Below, piece by piece: positions 12,101 through 18,000 of a stretch of DNA of 32,220 nucleotides (the first letter of the stretch is position 1; each line of letters begins with the position of its first letter). Source of the DNA: Pleurobrachia bachei (lineage: Eukaryota > Ctenophora > Tentaculata > Cydippida > Pleurobrachiidae); contig AVPN01000632.1 in the NCBI GenBank assembly GCA_000695325.1, positions 1 through 32,220 on the forward strand, written 5' to 3'. Position numbers and translations under genes: made by a program. The notes beneath the pieces were generated by a model, which was not told the origin of the DNA, did not search any database, and saw only the letters and a program-made list of their open reading frames with translations.

Positions 12101-13378
12101 TGAATTTTCACACGGCGGGACTCCCTGCAACATAACAAAACAAGTTGCCAGGTAACGAAAAAGTTGCCAAGCAATCAGTGGCAACATGGCTCGAAATAGG
12201 TCGTGGACTCCGATCATGATCAATCACCAGAAATAGAGCTGACCAATCAGCACAATATGGAAGTACCACTACCATAGCATGTCTGGTAGTCGTTACTTCA
12301 ATGAACTGTTGTTTAATGAGAGAATGAACATAATACGATCAGTGAATTTGCCAGTCTAAGTTTCGAACAGAGTGGAGCAATGATCTTCTGAAAACCGAAG
12401 GAGTGGATTTACAGCCGGTGATCAGTTTCCTTCCCGTTATCATACGGACAATTCATGTTTGTGGGTGATGTAATGTGAGTGGTTTAAATTGATGATTGAA
12501 GTTACTTACCCGGTCACCCTTCATGCCGGTAGATCCGGGTACTCCCCTCTGGCCTGGGGAACCCTGTTTACCTGGGGGACCAGCCTCACCAGGTCGACCC
12601 TGAGATATAAGTTACGGGTTAGTTATTAGGTTAGTTGGTTAGTTAGTTGGTTTTAGTGATAAAGTAAATCATGGGCTATGACATAAAGTAAAATATCAAG
12701 ACCTCATCTCATTCAAATTTGAACAAAGTTCTGACTTTGAGAGTGAGTTCTACCCTATCTCTGTTTCATGATAGGGGCTCGCGCTGTAACAAGGTGTGAC
12801 ACGCCTTCCCTTCCTGCTACTAATTTATTAGTAGCAGGAAGGGAAGGCGTGTCACTTATAAGTACATGTATGTTTATGCAAGGGGGAGCATGGACCCTTT
12901 CTATTACAACTAGGTGCACTCTCATAAAATATGTTTAAATCAGTTATTATATGCCTGGGAAATATATTGGTTGCTTGTTCTTCTAGTTTCTGAACAGTAC
13001 TATGGGTCACGGGATTGATAGGTCCTTCCGGTTTTATTCGAGTTGGTCAAAAGAAAACGCGGTTTTCGTAATGTTTTGTCCACTTCGATCGATATAAGTT
13101 ATATATTTAAGACTAAACGGGAATTAAAAAACTATTAACCTTCCTCTTTAATGGTAAGAAATACACAGTTGTCCCGGAATTTGGGATCATTTAGTTTCTA
13201 GGACAGGAACCCATATAATAGCCTTAACGAAATGATATCCAATATTGCATGTACTTACTCGGGCACCCTTGATGTAGGGAGGTCGTTGTCCGCAGTTGTT
13301 ACATGCGGGATCCGCTTCAGGATCGGCCTCAGTGCGGGCCAAAGCAAATAATGTCACCAACAGAATCAACCACTTCAT
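40..13378 (-). CDS. COL4A: Gene A: collagen IV alpha chain (3' end beyond window)
   Basis: Encodes a secreted basement-membrane collagen IV chain. Parts in order: signal peptide plus CNNC 7S segment (13259-13378), a long Gly-X-Y domain in about 18 exons (12599 to 3188), then an NC1 domain starting at 3082. The 7S sequon DGCNGTKGE lies in the exon at 11479-11848, and the NC1 opening PYIVAFHSQ is at 2945-3082. Two alternative NC1 ends follow: proximal exons 2055-2286 and 1411-1858, and distal exons 280-454 and 40-153. As assembled the gene contains internal tandem duplications, three of which break frame, plus in-frame stops in both NC1 ends. Either the assembly mixes haplotypes or the gene is decaying. 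Family assignment is firm; coding integrity is not. Confidence 0.88.
280..454 (-). CDS. Gene A distal NC1 exon d1
   Basis: Phase 1 acceptor (GTACAG) then [27 protein letters not shown] and [15 protein letters not shown]. This is homologous to distal exon 16090-16234 of gene B and to the SC...C part of C4. It lacks one of the two middle cysteines. Two donors are possible (GTAAGC after 280, GTATTG after 289). Either joins TG to the A that opens the next exon, giving a UGA where gene B has AUG. Confidence 0.7.
455..1410. other. Stretch between proximal and distal NC1 cassettes of gene A
   Basis: No supported coding exon. It holds the 3' untranslated region of the proximal isoform and two GCGGCAGCGTG motifs at 921-931 and 965-975. 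A weak stretch around 1098-1289 has a good donor but no convincing C4 homology. Confidence 0.6.
921..975 (-). promoter_or_regulatory. Putative RNA selector pair before gene A distal cassette
   Basis: GCGGCAGCGTG occurs at 921-931 and 965-975, 44 bp apart. On the transcribed strand these read CACGCTGCCGC, complementary to the sequence at 2638-2651 in the intron after the shared NC1 exon. The second copy extends to about 20 bp of pairing with one mismatch and one G-U. Role in splice choice is inference. Confidence 0.55.
1411..1858 (-). CDS. Gene A proximal NC1 terminal exon with in-frame TAG-TAA
   Basis: From 1858 it reads [17 protein letters not shown], then [16 protein letters not shown] and [10 protein letters not shown], ending GFSHT at TAG (1588-1590) followed directly by TAA (1585-1587). 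The same frame then stays open for 57 codons ([12 protein letters not shown], later [13 protein letters not shown] and [10 protein letters not shown]) to TAA at 1411-1413. Gene B encodes a matching tail ([27 protein letters not shown]) with no stop. The coding homology therefore spans the double stop. It could be recent nonsense mutation, sequence error or readthrough. Confidence 0.78.
2055..2286 (-). CDS. Gene A proximal NC1 exon 16: rest of first C4 repeat
   Basis: Starts in phase 1 and encodes [14 protein letters not shown], then LCNTASC and [10 protein letters not shown], ending KYIS/R in phase 2 at a GTATAT donor. Cysteines match the SC, C, C positions of canonical C4. The homologous exon of gene B is 17516-17741. 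Confidence 0.88.
2638..2651 (-). promoter_or_regulatory. Putative RNA docking site, intron after gene A shared NC1 exon
   Basis: CACGCTGCCGCTTA lies in the 658-bp intron between exon 15 and exon 16. The identical 14-mer sits in the homologous intron of gene B (17981-17994), although the introns are otherwise not alignable by eye. On the transcript it reads UAAGCGGCAGCGUG and can pair with either selector. Confidence 0.55.
2835..2885. mobile_element. Tiny pogo/Tigger-like MITE
   Basis: A 51-bp element flanked by TA on both sides. Its ends are CAGTCAGACCCCAATATTCC and the reverse complement of CAGTCGGACCCTGATTTACC. CAGTCGGACC ends with TA target duplications are typical of pogo/Tigger/Jerky DNA transposons. 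A related end is at 32139. It lies in the intron between exons 15 and 16 of gene A, about 190 bp from the putative docking site. Confidence 0.65.
2945..3082 (-). CDS. Gene A exon 15: shared helix/NC1 junction exon
   Basis: Reads [22 protein letters not shown], then [20 protein letters not shown], phase 1 at both ends. This is the start of the first C4 repeat of collagen IV NC1; vertebrate chains have HSQ...CPSG...GYSLLY here. It is the only such exon in gene A, and two different exon sets downstream can complete it. It also carries the first C4 cysteine. Confidence 0.9.
3188..3338 (-). CDS. Gene A exon 14: end of the triple helix
   Basis: A 151-bp exon, phase 0 to 1: [19 protein letters not shown], ending GSAGKTG. 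It is the last wholly collagenous exon before the NC1 junction exon. Confidence 0.85.
3537..4052 (-). CDS. Gene A exon 13, left intact copy
   Basis: One hundred seventy-two codons, phase 0 to 0, Gly-X-Y throughout. It has a VGIAGEPG imperfection near the start and ends [14 protein letters not shown] at a GTAAGT donor. Confidence 0.84.
4133..4441 (-). CDS. Gene A chimeric exon 13/12, left copy of 389-bp repeat
   Basis: Same 103 codons as 4522-4830, with the same acceptor (C-rich tract then CAG) and GTAAGT donor. Both copies are in frame with neighbouring exons. Confidence 0.72.
4522..4830 (-). CDS. Gene A chimeric exon 13/12, right copy of 389-bp repeat
   Basis: A 103-codon open Gly-X-Y exon, phase 0 to 0. 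It begins like exon 13 ([16 protein letters not shown]) and ends like exon 12 (GRDGNPGRD). It is duplicated 389 bp away at 4133-4441 with no difference I could see. Confidence 0.72.
4861..5008 (-). pseudogene. Gene A exon 14, right partial copy without donor
   Basis: Homologous to 3188-3338 ([16 protein letters not shown] onward). It breaks off at GSAGK, where it abuts sequence matching the intron beside the 389-bp repeats, so the splice donor is missing. It is a duplication breakpoint, not a usable exon as assembled. Confidence 0.7.
5092..5588 (-). CDS. Gene A exon 13, right copy (frame lost near its end)
   Basis: Copy of the exon at 3537-4052. A short deletion near GRQGDR, relative to the other copy, makes the length 497 bp and shifts the last codons out of Gly-X-Y, just before a good GTAAGT donor. 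The left copy is intact. Confidence 0.7.
5669..5959 (-). CDS. Gene A exon 12
   Basis: Ninety-seven codons, phase 0 to 0: [15 protein letters not shown] onward, ending GRDGNPGRD before a GTAAGT donor. The C-terminal half is repeated in the chimeric exons at 4522-4830 and 4133-4441. Confidence 0.82.
6051..6867 (-). CDS. Gene A exon 11 with a 73-bp frame-shifting internal duplication
   Basis: Gly-X-Y exon bounded by TAG acceptor and GTACGT donor. A 73-bp tandem copy (6651-6723 and 6724-6796) shifts the frame by one base, and the total length of 817 bp leaves one base over. The rest is open on both sides. It contains the imperfection [12 protein letters not shown] and the stretch [17 protein letters not shown], both conserved in gene B exon 4. 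The frame break may be an assembly or haplotype artefact. Confidence 0.75.
6990..7274 (-). CDS. Gene A exon 10 (duplicate of exon 7)
   Basis: Ninety-five codons of Gly-X-Y, phase 0 to 0, nearly identical to 8470-8754. It differs in places such as GDTGLNG versus GDSGLNG. Confidence 0.82.
7353..7555 (-). CDS. Gene A exon 9 (duplicate of exon 6)
   Basis: Gly-X-Y exon of 203 bp, phase 1 to 0, nearly identical to 8830-9032. Confidence 0.82.
7680..8346 (-). CDS. Gene A exon 8: chimeric but in frame
   Basis: A 667-bp open exon, phase 0 to 1. Its right part (8346 to about 8193) is homologous to exon 11 and its left part (8190 to 7680) to exon 5. The join, near [16 protein letters not shown], breaks Gly-X-Y and introduces a cysteine. 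This is the breakpoint of the 1.48-kb tandem duplication and happens to preserve frame. Confidence 0.78.
8470..8754 (-). CDS. Gene A exon 7
   Basis: Ninety-five codons of Gly-X-Y, phase 0 to 0 ([16 protein letters not shown] onward, ending PGND). Its duplicate is at 6990-7274; the two differ by only a few bases, introns included. Confidence 0.83.
8830..9032 (-). CDS. Gene A exon 6
   Basis: Gly-X-Y exon of 203 bp, phase 1 to 0 ([16 protein letters not shown] onward). Its duplicate is at 7353-7555. Confidence 0.83.
9164..10058 (-). CDS. Gene A exon 5: long Gly-X-Y exon
   Basis: An 895-bp open Gly-X-Y exon, phase 0 to phase 1. It has an imperfection, [14 protein letters not shown], matching in position [12 protein letters not shown] of gene B, and many GAKGD and GEKGD triplets. 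The left part (to about 9672) is duplicated at 7680-8190. Confidence 0.87.
10150..10427 (-). CDS. Gene A exon 4, left copy
   Basis: Gly-X-Y exon of 278 bp with the same splice signals and phases as its duplicate at 11025-11302. It joins in frame to exon 5 at 10058. Confidence 0.8.
10603..10935 (-). CDS. Gene A chimeric exon: start of exon 5 fused to end of exon 3
   Basis: Reading leftward, 10935-10721 matches the first part of exon 5 (9164-10058) and then jumps to a copy of the end of exon 3 (10720-10603). The junction is in different frames: the Gly-X-Y reading runs into a stop shortly after it. Skipping this exon and the right copy of exon 4, by joining exon 3 (phase 1) to exon 4 left (phase 1), keeps frame. 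It is the breakpoint of the 876-bp duplication, real or artefactual. Confidence 0.65.
11025..11302 (-). CDS. Gene A exon 4, right copy
   Basis: Gly-X-Y exon of 278 bp, phase 1 to phase 0, with acceptor TTACAG and donor GTAAGT. It is nearly identical to 10150-10427 because both lie in an approximately 876-bp tandem duplication that also copies the flanking introns. Confidence 0.75.
11479..11848 (-). CDS. Gene A exon 3: 7S triple helix with DGCNGTKGE sequon
   Basis: About 123 codons of Gly-X-Y, phase 0 start and phase 1 end. It contains [21 protein letters not shown] is the conserved 7S cysteine and N-glycosylation site (NGT) of animal collagen IV; gene B has DGCNGTKGE and gene [10 protein letters not shown]. 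Part of this exon is duplicated at 10603-10720. Confidence 0.87.
11849..12509. other. Gene A intron 2
   Basis: A 661-bp intron bounded by GTAAGT and CAG on the minus strand. It has no other feature I can support. Confidence 0.7.
12510..12599 (-). CDS. Gene A exon 2: first Gly-X-Y exon
   Basis: Thirty codons of uninterrupted Gly-X-Y ([13 protein letters not shown] onward), phase 0 at both ends, acceptor CAG and donor GTAAGT. It continues the 7S triple helix after exon 1. Confidence 0.85.
12600..13258. other. Gene A intron 1
   Basis: A 659-bp intron between the signal/7S exon and the first Gly-X-Y exon. Apart from the palindrome at 12796-12855 I see nothing in it. Confidence 0.7.
12796..12855. 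repeat. Perfect 60-bp palindrome (29-bp arms, 2-bp loop)
   Basis: The arm starts GTGACACGCCTTCCCTTCCT and the spacer is TT. All 29 positions pair. It lies in intron 1 of gene A. It could be a foldback element or a structured intronic RNA; no target duplication is evident. Confidence 0.85.
13259..13378 (-). CDS. Gene A exon 1: signal peptide and 7S cysteines
   Basis: Forty codons starting at the ATG at 13378. A hydrophobic signal peptide ([14 protein letters not shown]) is followed by an acidic linker and [18 protein letters not shown]. The exon ends in phase 0 at a GTAAGT donor. The CNNC...PPYIKGARG segment is nearly identical to exon 1 of gene B and similar to [16 protein letters not shown] of gene C, so it is the chain N terminus. 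It corresponds to the non-collagenous start of the 7S domain, which cross-links four collagen IV molecules. Confidence 0.9.
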
Positions 13379-13381
13379 TTT

Positions 13382-13490
13382 GTTATTGAGTCGGGTGGTA
13401 AAGCATATACCACTTTCCTAGATAGACATGGGAGAATAGGAGTTATTGAGTTGGGTGGTAACTGGTAGAACATATACCACTTTCCTAGAT
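13382..13490. repeat. Two direct repeats just upstream of gene A start
   Basis: 13382-13423 and 13442-13490 share GTTATTGAGTYGGGTGGTA and CATATACCACTTTCCTAGAT. On the transcript each copy contains a possible TCTAG splice acceptor in the presumed 5' untranslated region. Confidence 0.6.
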
Positions 13491-14989
13491 GAAGTAGGGT
13501 GGGTTGTTTAATTGTAATAGAGTAAGTGATTTTTTAATAAAAAGTAAAGTGTATAGGGTTTGTTAACTCAAATTAATTAGGATAGTATTATATACCAAAG
13601 CTGCAATGCAAGTATTTAAGCGAAATGACTACAGAGTTTTGGAACAGTGTTCCGGTTTATACTGGCCCCAACCAATGAAGCACCGCAAGCATAAAATATG
13701 ACCAAGTGGCAATTTAATGCAAGCGACCCGTCGCCAACCATATTGCACGTGCAAATTTAAAATGCAAGGATTATATTATAAGGTCTCCTCGTATTAAATA
13801 AACGGAACATATAAGAGAGATGCAGTAGCACTCGACTCTGTCCCTCCCGGAAAAGCCTGGAGGGAGACTATCCGGCAGAGCAGCAAACTAAAACTTGCAA
13901 CTTCACAACAGAGCAGGTCATATTCAGAGAGTAGCCTTGAAGTCGAGAGCTGCGAGGGGAGAGGAAGGAAGCATGTGAGGGCCGATTATATAAATTTGCG
14001 TTTATTTTACTGGTCGCAGGGGAGCTGATGAGAAGCCACATGTGGAAAAGCAAACACACACTGCACACACTGCACCTAACTCTCACACGTTCATTAACTT
14101 ATGTTGTAGATGGAAACTAGCAGCTCTTAGCCTTACCGGAGGTTTCTACTCTCTAGACTCATGCCCCGAGATCTAATAAGAGACGCAAAACCAAAAAGCT
14201 GCTGACTGCTTGTACCTATTTCTCTCTCTCTGCGGCAGTAGTGCGTCCCCGCGGCTTGCTGTGTGTTGTTTTTCCGCCCCCGCACGCTCATTGGCTAAGG
14301 GCAGGTTGGAGGTGCTAACTGTTGCGTGAGAGGTGAGCTGCTGCTGCACGTGTGGGGGGTGACAGAGTCTTAATCTGTTTAACTCATCTCAACTTGAAAA
14401 CTTTGTGTGCCCCAATCTGCCACTTTACTTGAGGAGAGACGGAGAGATTGTTACTTTAACTAGGAGAGAGAGCTGCTTTTTAACCTAATCAAGAGGACAC
14501 CCCAAACACACCAAAGAACGACAATTTGCTGAGCTTGGTGAAAATCCCATATACTGCTTTTCCGCCTATAGAGGCAGCAACTTTCCTTCCAACTCCACAC
14601 AGGTGTATGGCCTGTTGTGGAGAGAGAGGTGAAAAGTGAAAAGTCCCGAAATTAAAGACGGGTACTTTTGTCGACCAATAAAAAGTCAACACGGGGCTTT
14701 ATGCCTTCTGGGAGCTTTTTGATTGGTGTATGTTGTAGCCTTCTGCCTTAACCCATTATTGCTGGTGTGTGTTAGTTGCAACCCTGACTTGTGAGCTCCT
14801 ATGTGTGTTTTCTTAAATTCTTTTTTAAGTGCCCATCAGTGATCTGTTTTAGCCCTCTTCCATGGAATCTTTATTATAGACTTGATTTAGTTTTGCGTGA
14901 AATAGGTTAAATTTGCTCAAACAATATTACAGATTTCTCATAACACTGTCGCAATTGTCCATTCCATCAATATCCTCCTCAGCTGAGGT
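13491..14989. other. Intergenic region between gene B distal end and gene A start
   Basis: No coding exon seen. It contains the 3' untranslated end of the distal isoform of gene B, the presumed gene A promoter with CCAAT and E-box motifs, and a GC-rich patch near 14230-14290. A possible non-coding first exon donor on the minus strand (CTCCG then GTAAGG) lies at about 14136. Confidence 0.55.
14287..14354 (-). promoter_or_regulatory. Putative gene A promoter module: CTCATTGG and CTGCACGTGTG
   Basis: CTCATTGG (inverted CCAAT box) at 14287-14294 and CTGCACGTGTG (E-box) at 14344-14354, about 0.9 kb upstream of the gene A ATG. The same two strings occur in the same order about 0.8 kb upstream of gene B. 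Confidence 0.45.
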
Positions 14990-15088
14990 TTATTCCTGTC
15001 GGAACAGCTTGGCCTCAGGTCTTCGGCAGACCACGCATCGTGAAACATATGGGCCAGATTCTCCAAAGGACTTGTAGTCAGAATCTCG
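14990..15088 (-). CDS. Gene B distal NC1 terminal exon d5
   Basis: [18 protein letters not shown], then [14 protein letters not shown] and TAA. YVSRCxVC just before the C terminus is the collagen IV signature. The stop codon TAA lies inside an AATAAA (14989-14994 on the minus strand), a possible polyadenylation signal. Confidence 0.9.
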   Translation of the reverse strand, partial: RDSDYKSFGESGPYVSRCVVCRRPEAKLFRQE

Positions 15089-18000
15089 CTGAAAAGAAAA
15101 AGTAGTTTAGTGGTTTGTGTAACTTATTTAGTAACTTAGCAGTGGATTATGTTATAAGCTTGCATGTTATCATAATTTCAAAGTCTTCGAAGACTTCCTC
15201 TTATAATCTACTCCCTAAATATTTATTAATCACTAAGATCCTGGAGAGTTGAAGAACTTGTTTGTTTTGTAACTTATAACTTCCATTTGCCCCCGAAATA
15301 TAACTTACCTGTGTGTCACTCATCAGCCAGGTGTTTCGGGTTCGTTTCTTCAGTCTGCATTCCTCGTTGTTACATGAAACAAGGGGAGTCTGGGAGAAGT
15401 CCAAGAGACAGGATCCCTGGGAATCTGAGAGAAAGGTCGTGTTAGAAAGGAGTTTAAGTTCTATCGGTATCATTTTCATATGTATAGAAGCTGCATATTT
15501 ATTTGAGTACAGAATCAGACACTGGTCTATTATTTTCTTACCAGCCTGGGTTCCAACTCCGAATTTATCAGAAGACACCTGCCAGAAACTGTATCCGCAC
15601 CAGTTCTCCTCAGCAACACCCGGGTTGATGTGTTTGTTGGGGTTAGGCACGATCTGCAAATATTTGTATATTTTGTTAGACACGATCTGCAAATAGTTGC
15701 AATATTTGTTAGGCACGAACTGCAAACATATTGTATTTGTTTTGGCTTGGATTCAACAATTTTGAACTCGCCTTCACACGTTGTGTTACAGTTCATTTGG
15801 TGTGTGTACCTGGTAGCCAGTGGGGCAAGCGTGGTTATCAATATCAGCGGGATGGGTGTTGGACCTCGTATGGACGACCGTCAGTCGGAAAATACTCTCG
15901 CAAACAACACATCGGGAAACGTAGTTCTTAGCTCGATCGTAGTCCAATCCTCGAGAGGGTAGGTCATCAAGGAATTCGTCTTGGTTGCCATCCAGAGAAG
16001 CAATAGATAGCCACCTGTGAAGAAGTTGATGCAAAATATGTCTTGATAAAGGAGTAAACGGTTGATTTTATGAAGGAGTAAACACTTACATGGTGCTGTG
16101 TTGGTCAATGTTCCTTTCACAGGTACTCTCTCCGTTTCCATTGTCAGAGCAAGTTCCAAAGAACTCAGGCTTGAAGTTCAACATGCAACTACCAGGGTCA
16201 CCCAAGTTTTGGGTCCATTTGTTGCTGTTATCAACTATTGGGGGGTTTGTTAGGACGGACCGACAGACAGACAGACATGCGCACACAATCCAGAGATGTA
16301 GTAGTTGAAGTAAAGTCCTCTGTAGGTCTCTGATACAGCTCACCACCAAGAGAAATCAATTAGTGTTAAAACGAAATTGGACTTGAGAGACAGGAGAGGA
16401 ATTAAAAAGAGGTAATATGGAATCGTTGTTTTAGTTTAAACCGTGTTATCTGGTCGAACACCCATTTCGATTGAGGCAGTTAATTACCACTAATTAGTTA
16501 ATTACCCCACTAATAATTAGTTAATTGTACTAATTAAGAGACGGCTGCGGCAGCGTGGAGGTTACAGGGCTACTTCAACCACAGGTTTAGCGGCAGCGTG
16601 ACGTGGTCTAGAGATCGGATATAGGGTCAAAGAGAGATTCAAGAAATTCTGATTGAGCCATGATTTAGAAAATATAATGGGGAGTTAGTTGGAGAAATAT
16701 AGTTTTAGGAAGACTGTAAATTTTAGAGGTGAGAATATTTCTATCTAATATCCCTCTCAGGATCCCTCTCTCTTTTTGATGGTTTTTAAGACTTGGAACA
16801 CTTGGACAGCTCCTCTTGGTCAATTGGTTCCCGGTCCAACCTCCGCAGAACATGATACAGACAGCGGGGTTATGGGATTTGCAAATAGAGACTGTATTAC
16901 AATACAACATTGCATCATATTTTCACAGTCTTATTTCATGGTAGACTTCTCTCTCTAGTTGTCGGAATAATACCTAAACCGATCGTTAGCATTCCTCTTG
17001 ATCACATAACACTTTCCAAGCCTATTCTGGATAAACGCCTGTCTGTCCGCGGTATTGGTGACATCGTACTCCGTGCTCTCCCACCTGTCATCCTCGGAGA
17101 GATAACTGTAATCCAGGACCCACGTGGCATGGAAATTAGGAGAGATCCATCTCACCTCGGCACCATTCGTCTGCGCAGCCATGATGGGTGAGAAGTGCTG
17201 GAGACACGAGCTGTGTCGGGAGAGTTGAGTTCCCCAGCCGACACCCGAACCGACTTGATATGCGAAACTGTATCCCTCGTACAGCTTAGCCCAGCCGTAC
17301 CTAGAGGCAGCCTGAAGTTTTGCCTCGGGCTTGTCTTTAGAGAAGGAGTGAAGGGCCATGATCTTGTAATCCGAGATACAGACAGTGCACCGACTAGAGT
17401 GGGAGGGGAGGGGGGCTAAGTAAAAGGGGCAACTTCGAAAATACTTCTCAGATATATAATGAGCTCACTTGGTTGATATATTTGATCACTGGAGGGGGGA
17501 GCGGGGGTAACTTACCTAATATAGTTAAGGACAGTCTCACGATCATCGAGGGCTGAGGTAGACTCAGGGTAGTACTCAGTAGGGGTCTTGCCCTCGGGGA
17601 CGGCGGTTGCCAGCCAGAAGGAGTATCGAGAGTTACTGTTTGTGCAACTATCGTCAGTACACATCATCATGTTATTGACATAGAAGTCCCTCCAGCAGCT
17701 ACCAGGCTCAGATAGAGACTGTCCGGCGGCGAAATCGAAAGCTGCGGGACGGGGTGGAGTGACGGTTAGTTGGGTATTTCATCTTCTGGGGGGTGATGTT
17801 CTGCGAGAGGATGGTCCGGGTTGGAGGAGCTGTCATCCATGAAGTCCATTATCCAAGAGAGATCTGGTCTTTGTATATCAAGTACACAAGAGAGAGAAAT
17901 GAGAGAGAGGGAGGGAGGGATATGATAGAGATTTAGAGAAAGATATTGGGTTGATGTATCCCTGCGACTGCACACCCAGCCACGCTGCCGCTTAACGATC

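Noticed and set aside
14100-14250. Non-coding first exon of gene A
   Set aside because: A minus-strand GTAAGG donor at about 14136 and TCTAG acceptors near 13421 and 13488 are plausible, but nothing in the sequence confirms transcription, so it is not listed as an exon.
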